64,000 nucleotides of DNA from Bradyrhizobium sp. 132 (GTDB lineage Bacteria; Pseudomonadota; Alphaproteobacteria; Rhizobiales; Xanthobacteraceae): the NCBI RefSeq assembly GCF_023074185.1, contig NZ_JADPKY010000177.1, positions 1 through 64,000 of the forward strand, in the 5' to 3' direction. Position 1 is the first letter of the stretch; each line of letters starts with the position of its first letter. A program made the translations under genes and the position numbers. Under the pieces are notes generated by a model. The model was not told the DNA's origin, did no database searches, and saw only the letters and a list, made by a program, of their open reading frames with translations. Shown here one piece after another: positions 1 to 8,918 of the stretch.

Positions 1-93
1 CCAGACCGTAATCCATCCCAGACATCGCTCGCTCCCGCGAATCATCACTCAACTCACGGAATCAGCAATCAAATTCCTCCGCAATATGTGTGA

Positions 94-522
94 ATTCGAC
101 AGGCCGCGGCGGGGTTGGGGCCAGCGGAGCAGGATAAGATGCGGCAGGTGGTTGCCGGCACCGATCGCGTCTACGCGCTGGCGAAGAAGTACGGCATCAA
201 AACCGCATTCGGCACTGACGTGCTGTTCTCGAAGGCTTTGGCGGACAAGCAGGGCTCGATGTTGGCCGCGTTGACGCGCTGGTACACACCGGCCGAAGCG
301 CTGGCGATGGCGACGTCGACCAATGCGGAGCTGCTGAACCTGTCAGGCCTGCGCAATCCTTACCCAGGTAAGCTCGGCGTGGTGGAGGAGGGCGCGCTTG
401 CCGATCTCTTGCTGGTCGACGGCAATCCGCTCGACAACATCAATCTCGTCGAAGATCCCGCGAAGAATTTTGTGCTGATCATGAAGGGCGGCAGGATCTA
501 CAAGAACAGTCTGGCGCGCTGA
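94..522 (+). pseudogene. C-terminal remnant of an amidohydrolase family protein
   Basis: The frame is open only from about 94 (stop codon at 91-93) and encodes about 140 residues that look like the C-terminal third of a metal-dependent amidohydrolase of the imidazolonepropionase-like group. It has KTAFGTDVLF, carrying the conserved late metal-ligand Asp, then the ATSTNAELL segment and the typical closing GALADLLLVDGNPL. Family members are usually 400-480 residues, so the signal peptide, the HxH metal motif and most of the barrel are missing. Bases 1-90 contain nothing resembling the missing part in any frame. I read it as a truncated, probably inactive gene. A TTG at 115 could still start a short protein. 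Confidence 0.7.
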
Positions 523-783
523 CGCGCACGCGCAGTGCAGCAATTTAATTCGCATCGTTACGCCGGATTGTGACAGGCGTTGCCCGATTTTTGCGCGTGA
601 CATCGTGTCGACGGCCACACACCGCGGCGTAACGTGACTATTCCTTGCGGACGGTACCGGCTATAGAATGGCGCTCTGTCATTGAAGTGTCATGTCACCG
701 GGAATGCTCAATCAGACGCTAAGCCGGCTCGCAAGACTTCGAGCGCGCCGGACGGGAATCCTGTCTCGAAAGACGACAAGAGA

Positions 784-2472
784 ATGCAAGTCGTCGCCGG
801 CTTCTTCAGGCAGCGTGAACCGGCCGAGCCCGGCGCGGAACCAGGGATCATCGAGGGCGCTGTGATCGACCAGACGCCATCGCAAGAGACGACGCCCGCA
901 CCCGGGCCAACCCAGTCGAACGCCGCCGCGCGGCACGCCGGTGAAATCGAGCTCAAGCTTCTCGTCGATGCCGATCGCATGGCGCATTTCAACGCAGCGC
1001 CGGTCATCGCGGCGAACGCGCGCAACAAGGGCGCGCGCAAACATCTCAAGTCGGTCTATTATGACACGCCGGAACGGACGCTGCGTCGCAACGGCTTGAG
1101 CTTGCGCGTTCGTCAGAGCGGCGCACGCTTCGTGCAAACCGTGAAAACCGATGCGGTGGATGATCCACTGCGCCGCGGCGAGTGGGAGGCGAGGGTGTCG
1201 TCGCTTGCGCCCGACCTGGCTCTGGCGATGCCCTTCATTGCGGAGAAGCTTCCCAGCCATCTCGAAGCGCAGCCGCTCGAAGCGGTGTTCACGGCCGACG
1301 TTCATCGTCATGCGCGGATGATTGACCTGCCGTCCGGCACGGTCGAAATCGCGTTTGACCGGGGCGTCCTCACGGCCGGCGACCGGACGTTACCGGTGAG
1401 CGAGATCGAACTTGAGCTGAAGAGCGGCAGCGCGAGCGCGATCTACGAGATCGCATTGCGGCTTGCCGAGCACGGGGCGGTGAAGCCGTCGGTTCGCACC
1501 AAATCGGCGCGCGGCTTCGATCTTGCCGCCGACAAACCGCCCTCGGCGCGACGTCCGCGAAAACTTCGCCTCGATGCGTCGGTTACGCTCGACGAGGCGT
1601 TCGCGACGATCCTGCGCTCCTGCTTCCTCCATTTGCTTCAATCACTGCCCGCGGCCGAGGACGGTCGCAATCCGGAAGGGGTGCATCAGCTTCGCGTCTC
1701 GCTGCGCAGGCTTCGATCGGCGCTGGACCTGATGCGATCGGTCGGCGCGCTCAGCAATCTCGATGCGCTGCGGTCGGAAGCCAGATGGCTGGCGCAAGAC
1801 CTCTCCGCCGCGCGTGACTGGGACGTGTTCCGGCTCGAGACCTTGCCGACCATCGCAAAGGCCTGTCCGTCGGTCGCAGGCTTCGATGCGCTGGGCCGGG
1901 TTGCGGCCGCGCGTCGGTCCGACGCCTATCGCAAGGCGCATCACGCGCTTGACGATTGCCGCTGCACCGCGTTCCTGATCGGCCTCGGAAACTGGATCGA
2001 GACGCGGGGCTGGCGTAACGACGTCGCCGCCGGAGACCCCGGCCGGCTCGCCGAGCCCGCCGTCAACTTCGCGCAGCGCATTCTGTCGGAGCAACATGCG
2101 AAGCTGCTCAAGCGCGGCCGCCGCTTCAAGTCGCTTGCGGCGGAAGATCTGCACCGGGTGCGGCTCGCGACCAAGCGGCTGCGCTATCTCAGCGAGTTCC
2201 TGCTGCCGCTCTACGAGGACCGCAAATCCGCGCGAAAATTCTCGCGCAGGCTCGCCGGCTTGCAGGAGCAACTCGGCGCCTTCAATGACATGGCGGTCAC
2301 GGCATCATTGCTCGAAGGGCTCGGTGCCGAGCCTGACAGCGCCACCGCCGCGGCGGCGATCGCCGGCTGGCAGGCGCGCGCGTCGGTCGGGGTGCAGCCC
2401 GCCCTGCAAAGCACGTGGCGCGATTTCACCGCCGCGCGCGTGCCCTGGTCGCGGCAGACGCAGCAGGATTGA
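784..2472 (+). CDS. CYTH and CHAD domain-containing protein
   Basis: About 562 residues from ATG 784. After a Pro/Ala-rich linker, a CYTH (triphosphate tunnel) domain begins with the signature EIELKL near residue 54. A helical CHAD domain follows from about residue 270, with the paired histidine motifs EGVHQLRVSLRRLRSAL and DLHRVRLATKRLRYL. CYTH domains bind or hydrolyse triphosphate-containing substrates. CHAD domains bind inorganic polyphosphate, so a polyphosphate-related role is expected; the exact substrate is unknown. The frame also opens upstream with TTG 682, but that has no ribosome site and the extra residues look non-domain; ATG 784 follows a purine-rich AAGAGA. Confidence 0.88.
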   Translation: MQVVAGFFRQREPAEPGAEPGIIEGAVIDQTPSQETTPAPGPTQSNAAARHAGEIELKLLVDADRMAHFNAAPVIAANARNKGARKHLKSVYYDTPERTLRRNGLSLRVRQSGARFVQTVKTDAVDDPLRRGEWEARVSSLAPDLALAMPFIAEKLPSHLEAQPLEAVFTADVHRHARMIDLPSGTVEIAFDRGVLTAGDRTLPVSEIELELKSGSASAIYEIALRLAEHGAVKPSVRTKSARGFDLAADKPPSARRPRKLRLDASVTLDEAFATILRSCFLHLLQSLPAAEDGRNPEGVHQLRVSLRRLRSALDLMRSVGALSNLDALRSEARWLAQDLSAARDWDVFRLETLPTIAKACPSVAGFDALGRVAAARRSDAYRKAHHALDDCRCTAFLIGLGNWIETRGWRNDVAAGDPGRLAEPAVNFAQRILSEQHAKLLKRGRRFKSLAAEDLHRVRLATKRLRYLSEFLLPLYEDRKSARKFSRRLAGLQEQLGAFNDMAVTASLLEGLGAEPDSATAAAAIAGWQARASVGVQPALQSTWRDFTAARVPWSRQTQQD

Positions 2473-2488
2473 ACGAAATGACATCCCC

Positions 2489-2529
2489 AAAAAAAAGTTG
2501 CGGCCAGGCTTTGGGGGAAGCCTGGCCGC
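2489..2529 (-). terminator. Intrinsic terminator of the transglutaminase-like gene
   Basis: A perfect 12-bp stem (2500-2511 with 2518-2529, 6-base loop) is followed, read on the minus strand, by eight T residues (2489-2496). It lies between two convergent genes and fits the end of the minus-strand transcript. Confidence 0.85.
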
Positions 2530-2596
2530 GCGCGAACCGGTCTGGGACGGGGAGGGGTGGGGATGTGACCGGGTCGCGTAACTCCTTGTCTCGTTC

Positions 2597-3223
2597 TTAC
2601 TGGTCTCTTGCGCTGGCGGTGGAGACCGCCGGCCTGGTATCGCCCAGCGAAACCCAGACGTTGGGATCGCTCTGCGACTGTCGCTTGACGAAGCGGTAGC
2701 CGGTGTCCGTCCAGGCAACGACGTTCTCGTTCTGATTGTCGAGAACGAACTCGCCCTTGTCGGTCTTCACCGTCAGCACCGCGTGTCCTTCACCCTTCTT
2801 GTCGCGCACGACGGTGATGAGCAGGGCCTCGCGCGGCCATCCGGCATCGATCAACATCTTGCGCTTCAACAGCACGTAGTCTTCACAGTCGCCGTAACCG
2901 TCCGACGGCAGCGACCACTTCTCGATCACGCCCCAGTGCTCCTGGTCGGTCAAAGGCTTGACGGTCTCGTTGACCCAGCGATTGACCTTGACGAGGTCGC
3001 GCCATGCGGCCTGCGACATCACGATGTCGCGCGGTTGCGTCGGCGCGCCCTGGCACTGAGCGGCATTATCCGCACAGAATTCGACCCAGCCGATCGGCGA
3101 ACGCGTGGTGTCGCCGAGGCTTGCGTAGAGCAGACGGCCTTCGCCGGCCTGCGCTGCCGTGCTCATCCCGAAGAGGATGGCGGCCAGCGCCATTCCCTTC
3201 CCCTGTCCCCTGAAATCAAACAT
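2597..3223 (-). CDS. Transglutaminase-like cysteine peptidase (BTLCP family), secreted
   Basis: 208 residues from ATG 3223. An N-terminal signal sequence ends in AAQA. The mature part shows the bacterial transglutaminase-like cysteine proteinase triad: Cys113 in GYGDCEDYV, His147 in GEGHAVLTV and Asp162 in FVLDN. The family (PF06035, LapG-like) acts in the periplasm; LapG itself cleaves large adhesins under c-di-GMP control. No LapD or adhesin gene is visible here, but the next minus-strand gene encodes a tandem PilZ (c-di-GMP receptor-type) protein, which makes a c-di-GMP link possible but unproven. The frame extends upstream to 3334, but those residues precede the signal peptide and are not credible. 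Confidence 0.85.
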   Translation of the reverse strand: MFDFRGQGKGMALAAILFGMSTAAQAGEGRLLYASLGDTTRSPIGWVEFCADNAAQCQGAPTQPRDIVMSQAAWRDLVKVNRWVNETVKPLTDQEHWGVIEKWSLPSDGYGDCEDYVLLKRKMLIDAGWPREALLITVVRDKKGEGHAVLTVKTDKGEFVLDNQNENVVAWTDTGYRFVKRQSQSDPNVWVSLGDTRPAVSTASARDQ

Positions 3224-3297
3224 TGCGGCCCCCGTTTCTTGTTGGGACCACATTGCGCACGCAGCTTTTGAGTTGCCGCTAAATCGGCCAAGTAAAG

Positions 3298-3402
3298 TCG
3301 AGACGAATACAAGTAAAAGGCGCGACGAATTCAAACTATACTTGAATCAAATTCGAATAAAATTCGATATGACTGCAATTGATTCAAATTTTATCGATTA
3401 AC
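3298..3402. promoter_or_regulatory. AT-rich segment upstream of the protease gene
   Basis: About 100 bases stand out as strongly AT-rich within GC-rich DNA. They carry repeated short units such as TTGAATCAAATTCGAA and GATTCAAATTTTATCGAT. The segment sits 80-180 bases upstream of the ATG at 3223, so it most likely contains that gene's promoter and protein-binding sites. No named operator was recognised. Confidence 0.4.
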
Positions 3403-3482
3403 GCGGAAACGCTGGCGGAACCGTTGTTTGCACGCGTCCGCAGTCCTCGCATTAACCCGCGCGAGGCTCGTCACGACCCATG

Positions 3483-3514
3483 AAAAAGGCGGCGTCCGCA
3501 TCGCGGAGGCCGCC
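3483..3514 (-). terminator. Intrinsic terminator of the PilZ gene
   Basis: A 12-bp stem with one mismatch (3488-3499 with 3503-3514, 3-base loop) is followed on the minus strand by five T residues. It lies 41 bases past the PilZ stop codon. Confidence 0.8.
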
Positions 3515-3554
3515 TTCAGGGCTTGAAATACAGGGGATTTGGCGCCTTCGCGCT

Positions 3555-4166
3555 TTACCGCGCGGTAACGCTCTCTTCGAGTGTCTCGATCGGCTGCGAA
3601 TGCATGAACTCGAGCGCGAAGCCATCTTCGAGGTTTCGGACCACGCGGCCCTGCACCCGGCCGAGCAGAACCGTCGAGTTCAGCGGCGGCCGGTTCTCGG
3701 CGGCAATGGCGGCGCCCGACAGCGAGAGGTCGATGATGCGGCAGGTCATCTTTGTGCCGTCCTCGAGCGTCAGCACCGCGATCGGGTTGCGCGGCACGAT
3801 ACGGTCGTGGCGGCGGTCTTCCGGCAGATTGAGGATGTCGCGGTTGGCGAGCCAGGTGAGCTGTGCGGCGAGCTTGTCGCGCTTGCGCGGCGTCGCACCC
3901 ACCGTCATGGCGAAGCCATTGTCGATGATGCGGGTGATCTTGCCCTCGACGCGGCCGATATGGTCGAGATAGGCGACCACGCGGTCGCCGACATTGCCGA
4001 TGCCGGGGGCCAGCAGTGCCAGCCCGCCCGGCGACATGTTGATCACCTGGCAGGGGAATTCACGGCGGTCCGGCAGCATGTAGCGGCCGAGCAGGTGAAC
4101 CTTCACCCGCTGGAAACGCCGACGTTCCTCGGCGGCCGGAAGAAATTTTTTGTTCGCCAACGCCAT
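3555..4166 (-). CDS. Tandem PilZ domain protein
   Basis: 203 residues from ATG 4166; a GTG two codons upstream (4172) is better spaced from a G-rich stretch and could also be the start. Two PilZ-like modules are visible. The first has RRRFQRVKV followed by CQVINMSPGGLAL, with N in place of the usual D of the D/NxSxxG motif. The second has RRHDRIVPR followed by CRIIDLSLSGAAI. PilZ proteins bind cyclic di-GMP through the RxxxR and D/NxSxxG motifs and control motility, cellulose or adhesion. Both modules retain the arginines, so either could bind. There is no export signal, so it is cytoplasmic. A strong terminator follows the gene. Confidence 0.85.
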   Translation of the reverse strand: MALANKKFLPAAEERRRFQRVKVHLLGRYMLPDRREFPCQVINMSPGGLALLAPGIGNVGDRVVAYLDHIGRVEGKITRIIDNGFAMTVGATPRKRDKLAAQLTWLANRDILNLPEDRRHDRIVPRNPIAVLTLEDGTKMTCRIIDLSLSGAAIAAENRPPLNSTVLLGRVQGRVVRNLEDGFALEFMHSQPIETLEESVTAR

Positions 4167-4234
4167 TTTCACAACCCGACCCCCCGCCTGGCGGAGTCCG
4201 GGACGACCCTAAGGTGCACAGGGTTAATGCCGCG

Positions 4235-5401
4235 TTAGGATTGGGCGCGTCGATTACGGACAGACACGATGCGCTCGAAAAGCCACATCAGCGGCGGGCA
4301 GGCCAGCACCGTCAGTGCGCCGAGGTCGAGCGCGACCGCGGCGGTCCCGGCCGATTTGGCGAGTCGCCCCGCCACCGCCGGTCCCAGCATCATCGCGGCA
4401 TAGAAGAGAGTGTAGAACACGCCCATCCCGATCGCCCTCGTTTCCGGCACGAGCACGCGGGCGGTCAGGCTCATGATCGGGCCGGCCGGATGGCCGCCGA
4501 TCAGGCCGATCAGGACCAGGATCGTGATCACGGCGTCGGATCGGGTCAGCCAGGCCAGCAGCCCCGCCAGCACGAGGCTGGCCGCGATCGCAAGCACGAG
4601 CGGCCGCTTGAAGCGATCGGCGAGATAGCCGCCTGCCGGCACCGAGATCACCGACAGCCACATCACGAGGCTGATCGCCGATCCCGCCGCGGCAATGCTC
4701 CAGCCGCGCTCGGCGAGCAGTGATGGGCCGAACGAGAAGATCATGGCGAAGCCGACATTATAGAGGCCCCAGATTGCGCCCGCGACGATCACCGCCAAGA
4801 GAGCAAGCGGATCAAGCCGCCCGGAGCCGGCCGCGCTGGCGGTGGCTCCCGGCGGCGGTTGATAAAACGTGATCAGCACAATGCCGATCGCGGTCAGCGC
4901 ACCGGCCACGAGAAACACGGTGCCCGCGCCATAGGCGGTGCCGATTGCCGGCAGCACCAGGAGCGAGATCGCAACGCCCGCCGGCCAGGAGTTGACGAAG
5001 ATAGCCATCGCGGTGGCGATCTCCTTACCGGCAAACCAGTCGGTGCCCATCTTCGTGAGCTGCACGGTCAGCAGCACGCCGCCGGCGCCGGAGGCAAGCC
5101 GGCCCGCCATCTGCCAGCCCCAGACATCGGTGGCGGCCATGACCAGGCTGCCGGCCGTCATCAGCAGCAGTGCCGCGATGGTCGTGGGCTTGTCGCCAAG
5201 GGTCCGGCCGATCGCGCCGCCCGGCAGCGCCAGCACGATGCCGGGTGTGAAATACAGCCCGATCAGGATGCCGATATCGGCGAGCCCGACTCCAAAAGTC
5301 TGTTGCAGCAGCGGCGCGACGGCAGCCACGCTCTGGAACTGGAACGCAATGGTGAGGCGAACGACGAACAGGATCGCAAGAATGCCCCAGCGATTGCGCA
5401 A
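4235..5401 (-). CDS. MFS transporter
   Basis: 388 residues with about twelve hydrophobic helices. The start is TTG 5401, preceded by GGGGAGATGAGG; no in-frame ATG is better placed. The pattern (RLTIAFQFQSVAAVAPLL at helix 1, LGDKPTTIAALLLMTAGSLVM at loop 2-3, and the second-half loop YLADRFKRP) fits the cyanate/nitrate CynX-NimT side of the major facilitator superfamily. Substrate unknown. It lies 52 bases downstream of another MFS gene on the same strand, so the two may be co-transcribed; they are not close paralogues. Confidence 0.82.
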   Translation of the reverse strand: MRNRWGILAILFVVRLTIAFQFQSVAAVAPLLQQTFGVGLADIGILIGLYFTPGIVLALPGGAIGRTLGDKPTTIAALLLMTAGSLVMAATDVWGWQMAGRLASGAGGVLLTVQLTKMGTDWFAGKEIATAMAIFVNSWPAGVAISLLVLPAIGTAYGAGTVFLVAGALTAIGIVLITFYQPPPGATASAAGSGRLDPLALLAVIVAGAIWGLYNVGFAMIFSFGPSLLAERGWSIAAAGSAISLVMWLSVISVPAGGYLADRFKRPLVLAIAASLVLAGLLAWLTRSDAVITILVLIGLIGGHPAGPIMSLTARVLVPETRAIGMGVFYTLFYAAMMLGPAVAGRLAKSAGTAAVALDLGALTVLACPPLMWLFERIVSVRNRRAQS

Positions 5402-5452
5402 CGCCTCATCTCCCCAGCCCTGTATCGAGGGTGCGGTGGAGCGAGGCCGGAG

Positions 5453-6700
5453 TCAACCGGCTGCCTTCCTCACCGCGCGCTGGTACAGGAGACTCAGCAG
5501 CGCCAGCAGCACCGCGGCCGACAGGCCGAGCGACCAGTGAATGCCGATCGCCGCACCTGATAGCCCGACGGTGATGCCGCTGAACGCCCGCATGCCGAGC
5601 CCCGCCATGTTGTAGAGGCCGACGACGCGGCCGCGAATGTCGGACGGCGCGTTCAACTGCACCAGCGCCTGCGCCATGGTGTTGAACGACAGCTCGAAGA
5701 AGCCTGCAAAGAACAACAGCACGATCGCAACCGGATAGATCCGCACCGAGGCGAAGCCGAGCAGCGCCACACTCCACAACATGGCGAGCATGATCGCGGT
5801 GCGCGGCGTGCCCTTGAGCCGTCCCCAGGATTCCAGCGCGATCCCCGCGAGCAGCGCGCCGGCAGCATCGGCCGCGAGCAGCACGCTGTAGGAGATTCCG
5901 GGGTCGCCGTGGCCGAGATCGCCGGCAAAGCCCGGCATCTGGGCGTGATAGGCGTTGCCGATCATGAAGGAGGTGAGGCCGGCAAGCCATGTCATCGCCG
6001 TGAGCACCGGCTGCGTGCCGATCGCGCGCGTCGTCAGCATGATGTCGGCAAGGCCGCGCACCGCGAAGCGCCGCACGGCGACACTCTTGTGTCGTACCGG
6101 CGCCCAGAACAGCCACAGCAGCATCGGCAGGTAGAACAGCGTGTTGAAGATGATGCCATGCGAGGTGCCGAGCGTCAGCATGATGATTCCGCCGACGGCA
6201 GGCCCGACCAGGATGCCGAGATAGCGCGCCATCGCGTTCAGCCGCACCGCGCTCGGAAGATCGGCGGGACCGACGAGGTCGTAGAGCAGGAGCTGGTTCG
6301 GCGTCTGCCACAACACGCCGGCGCAGCCATGGATCACCAGCAGCAGCATCGCGTGCCACATCTGGATCGTATCGGTGATGAAGAAGAAGCCCCATCCGCT
6401 CGACGCTACGATGAACAGCAGCATGCCGCACTGGATGATGCGGCGCGGATCGAATCGGTCGGCGAGACCCCCGACCGCGACCGAGAACAACAGGAACGGC
6501 AGCCAGTGCGACAGCACGGCAAAGCCCGCGAGCGCCGGCGAATGGAATTTCTGGAACACCACCCAATAGCTGATCACATGCTCGATATTGTCAGCCATCA
6601 TCGCCAGCACGTAAGCCATGAACTGGAGCCGGTACGGCACCGACTTCATCGCCGCGAACGATCCGGACGCAGCGACAGGATTTTGGGGGAGGGGGTTCAA
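5453..6700 (-). CDS. MFS exporter, MFS_3 (EntS-like) type
   Basis: 415 residues with twelve predicted membrane helices. The FAAMKSVPYRLQFMAY opening corresponds to the FAPLRNPxFR start typical of the MFS_3 group, so I keep the TTG start at 6700 (AGG eight bases upstream) rather than ATG 6649, which would cut that motif. The helix 2-3 loop VGGLADRFDPRRI is the MFS signature. The group includes enterobactin exporter EntS and multidrug exporters. No siderophore genes are nearby, so the substrate is not known. It probably leads a two-gene transcript with the MFS gene downstream. Confidence 0.82.
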   Translation of the reverse strand: MNPLPQNPVAASGSFAAMKSVPYRLQFMAYVLAMMADNIEHVISYWVVFQKFHSPALAGFAVLSHWLPFLLFSVAVGGLADRFDPRRIIQCGMLLFIVASSGWGFFFITDTIQMWHAMLLLVIHGCAGVLWQTPNQLLLYDLVGPADLPSAVRLNAMARYLGILVGPAVGGIIMLTLGTSHGIIFNTLFYLPMLLWLFWAPVRHKSVAVRRFAVRGLADIMLTTRAIGTQPVLTAMTWLAGLTSFMIGNAYHAQMPGFAGDLGHGDPGISYSVLLAADAAGALLAGIALESWGRLKGTPRTAIMLAMLWSVALLGFASVRIYPVAIVLLFFAGFFELSFNTMAQALVQLNAPSDIRGRVVGLYNMAGLGMRAFSGITVGLSGAAIGIHWSLGLSAAVLLALLSLLYQRAVRKAAG

Positions 6701-6808
6701 GAGGGCACCTGGGTGGGACTCCTGGGGCCTTACACGTTCGCCGGTAAGCGCTCAAGATACTTGGGTGTGCTTGGACGTCAGCCATGCGCTGCTGCCACAA
6801 GCGCAACC

Positions 6809-6929
6809 GTCATCCTGAGGTGCGCGCCCTTGCGCGCCTCGAAGGATAGGCCGCGAGCGCCTGTGGCCCATCCTTCGAGGCTTCACCTTGCGATGCAAAT
6901 GCATCGCAAGGTTCGCACCTCAGGATGAC
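6809..6929. repeat. Dispersed palindromic repeat, 'CATCCTGAGGTGCG' type
   Basis: The ends are perfect inverted repeats: GTCATCCTGAGGTGCG at 6809-6824 and its complement at 6914-6929. Inside are further hairpins, including an 11-bp perfect one around 6887-6912 and paired GCCTCGAAGGAT arms. There is no ORF. I recognise this as a common intergenic repeat class in Bradyrhizobium and related genomes (established by familiarity, not searched). Confidence 0.75.
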
Positions 6930-6950
6930 GGCGGTGAATGTGGCAGGCGC

Positions 6951-7022
6951 CGTAGCCCGGACGGAGCGCAGTGAAATCCGGGAGCGCCGGTCGCGCATTC
7001 CGCTTCGCTCGTGCGGGCTACG
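6951..7022. repeat. Dispersed palindromic repeat, 'CGTAGCCCGG' type
   Basis: CGTAGCCCG at 6951-6959 pairs with CGGGCTACG at 7014-7022, with internal GGAGCGCAGTGAAATCCGGG. Related partial copies occur in this window near 8279, 20699 and 21150. It follows directly on the previous repeat and lies 94 bases upstream of the alcohol dehydrogenase start. Confidence 0.7.
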
Positions 7023-7115
7023 AGACCGCACCTTGGCACAACCGCGCATCTCACATACGCTTCCCGTTAGCCCGCACCACCAACCATAACAAAAGCGGGC
7101 AGCGAGGAAACAGCC

Positions 7116-8267
7116 ATGGAACAGATCCGCGTCTGCACCCACGCGGGACCGGGCAGCGAGCCTGTCATCCGCAGCGTGCCATGGCCAAAGGTCGGCAAAA
7201 AGGCCGCGCTGATCAAGGTCGGCGCGTGCGGCGTCTGCGGCACGGACCTGCACATTCTGAAGGGACATTGGCCGAAGCCGCTGCCTTGGCCGTTCACGCT
7301 CGGTCATGAAATCGGCGGCGTGATCGTCGAATGCGGCGAAGAATTCACCGAAGACTTCATGAGCAAGCCGCTCAAGGTGGGATCGAAAGTGATGATCCCG
7401 CCGCTGATGCCCTGCGGCCGCTGCTATTACTGCATCCATTATCCGCAAGTCGCCAACAAGTGCCTGACGCCGGTCTATTACGGCCGATATCTCGGCTTCG
7501 ACAAAGCGCCTCACATGTGGGGCGGCTGGGCCGAATATGTCTATGTCGATCTCGACATGCTGCCGGGCACCAAGATCTACAAGCTGCCCGACGACATGTC
7601 GCTGCGGTTAGGGGCGCTGTCCGAGCCGCTGACCTCCTGCATCCGCGCCTTCAACCGCGCTGGCCGAGCCGGCGGTTTCACCTGGGGCGACACGGTGGTG
7701 ATCCAGGGCTCGGGTCCGATCGGCATTCTCGCCGTCGCGGCCGCAAAGGAGATGGGAGCAGGGCGCGTGATCTGCGTCGGTGCGCCGGAGGAGCCGCGGC
7801 TCAAGCTCGCGCGCGAATTCGGCGCGGAGGCGACTGTGAACATCGAGGAGATCAAATCGCCGCAAGATCGTATCGCGCGCGTGCGCGAGATTGTCGGGGG
7901 CTTCGGCGCCGATCTGGTGATGGATTGTTCGGGCCATCCGACCGCCGGCCCCGAAGGCATCGAGATGCTGCGCGACGGCGGCACCTATGTCGAGATGGGC
8001 CAGTTCACCGACGCCGGCTCGATCGAGACGTCCTGGCACCGCATCTGCACCAAAGACCTCAACGTGCTGGGATCCTGGGGCTTTACCGGTAATGATCTTC
8101 CGCTCGGCGTCGACATGCTCTATCGCACCCGCGACAAATATCCCTGGCTCAAGATGCAGACGATCTACCCCTTCACGGAAGAAGGCGTCGCGCAGGCGGT
8201 CAGGGACGCCATGGCGATGAAGACGGTGAAGTCGACCATCGTGCCGTGGCCGGAATTGGTGGAGTGA
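7116..8267 (+). CDS. Zinc-binding alcohol dehydrogenase family protein
   Basis: 383 residues from ATG 7116 (GGAAACAGCC upstream). Medium-chain dehydrogenase layout: the catalytic-zinc site has Cys41 in GVCGTDLH and His64-Glu65 in LGHEIGGVI. The structural-zinc lobe has Cys100, Cys103, Cys106 and Cys116, with a slightly longer last spacing than usual. A Rossmann motif GSGPIGILAVAAA binds NAD(P). It should oxidise an alcohol or polyol; the substrate cannot be told. The gene stands alone between repeats. Confidence 0.9.
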   Translation: MEQIRVCTHAGPGSEPVIRSVPWPKVGKKAALIKVGACGVCGTDLHILKGHWPKPLPWPFTLGHEIGGVIVECGEEFTEDFMSKPLKVGSKVMIPPLMPCGRCYYCIHYPQVANKCLTPVYYGRYLGFDKAPHMWGGWAEYVYVDLDMLPGTKIYKLPDDMSLRLGALSEPLTSCIRAFNRAGRAGGFTWGDTVVIQGSGPIGILAVAAAKEMGAGRVICVGAPEEPRLKLAREFGAEATVNIEEIKSPQDRIARVREIVGGFGADLVMDCSGHPTAGPEGIEMLRDGGTYVEMGQFTDAGSIETSWHRICTKDLNVLGSWGFTGNDLPLGVDMLYRTRDKYPWLKMQTIYPFTEEGVAQAVRDAMAMKTVKSTIVPWPELVE

Positions 8268-8278
8268 GAAATTCGTGG

Positions 8279-8306
8279 CCCGGATTGCGCTGTAGCGTAA
8301 GCCGGG
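8279..8306. repeat. Partial copy of the 'AGCCCGGATTGCGC' repeat
   Basis: CCCGGATTGCGC followed after ten bases by GTAAGCCGGG resembles one end of the repeat seen at 6951 and 20695. It is degenerate and short. Confidence 0.35.
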
Positions 8307-8383
8307 ATTCTCGCTTGTGGCTCCTCATATTCCGCTAGCTCCATACGAGCTGCGTGCGGACGTTTGGAATGAAAGGCATGATG

Positions 8384-8806
8384 ATGGACGAGACACCCGA
8401 ACCAGACCAACGCACGCGCTCCCCCTTCCACGCTATCTGCGCGATCGACTACACCATCATCTTCGTGCGCGACATGGTGGCGATGCGCCGCTTCTATGAA
8501 GACGTCCTTGCGTTTCCGCTGCTGCGAGAGTTGTCGTCGAACTGGATCGAGTACGGCTTGGGCAGCAACACGCTCGCTCTCGCAAAATCGAGCCGGACCG
8601 CGGCCGATGCGCCGACGCCAGCGGGCAGCGCCTCGCTGCAGCTTGCCTTCAAGGTGTCCGCGGCCGAAGTCGATGCGTGCGCTGACGAACTCGTGCGGCA
8701 GGGCGTTGCGCTGCTGTCGCCGCCGACGAACCAGTCGTTCGGGCATCGGACGCTGTTTTTCCGCGACCCCGACGGCAATCTTTTGGAGGTCTATGCGGAG
8801 ATCTGA
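8384..8806 (+). CDS. VOC (glyoxalase/bleomycin resistance) family protein
   Basis: About 140 residues. Three consecutive ATGs (8378, 8381, 8384) follow GAAAGG; 8384 has the best spacing (7 bases). A single vicinal-oxygen-chelate module: IDYTIIFVRDMVAMRRFYEDVLAFPLL at the start, and FRDPDGNLLEVYAEI at the end with the metal-ligand Glu. VOC proteins bind a divalent metal and act as glyoxalases, dioxygenases or antibiotic-binding proteins; which one is unknown. The C-terminus matches the family closely. Confidence 0.85.
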   Translation: MDETPEPDQRTRSPFHAICAIDYTIIFVRDMVAMRRFYEDVLAFPLLRELSSNWIEYGLGSNTLALAKSSRTAADAPTPAGSASLQLAFKVSAAEVDACADELVRQGVALLSPPTNQSFGHRTLFFRDPDGNLLEVYAEI

Positions 8807-8918
8807 AGCTTGCCGAGGCGGGCCGATGTCCAAAAAGTTCCATCGGAATCCGCGAGTTATTCACGCGGGGGTGAAACTTAGACCCCAGTTCCGGCTTTCA
8901 GTTCGCGAGAGAGGTATC

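Noticed and set aside
4859..5560. Gln/Arg/His-rich plus-strand frame of 233 codons
   Set aside because: Complement of the two MFS genes; membrane-helix codons read backwards give such sequence.
5453..6700. Siderophore export system around the EntS-like MFS gene
   Set aside because: No siderophore synthesis, receptor or Fur-box-like sequence is visible nearby.
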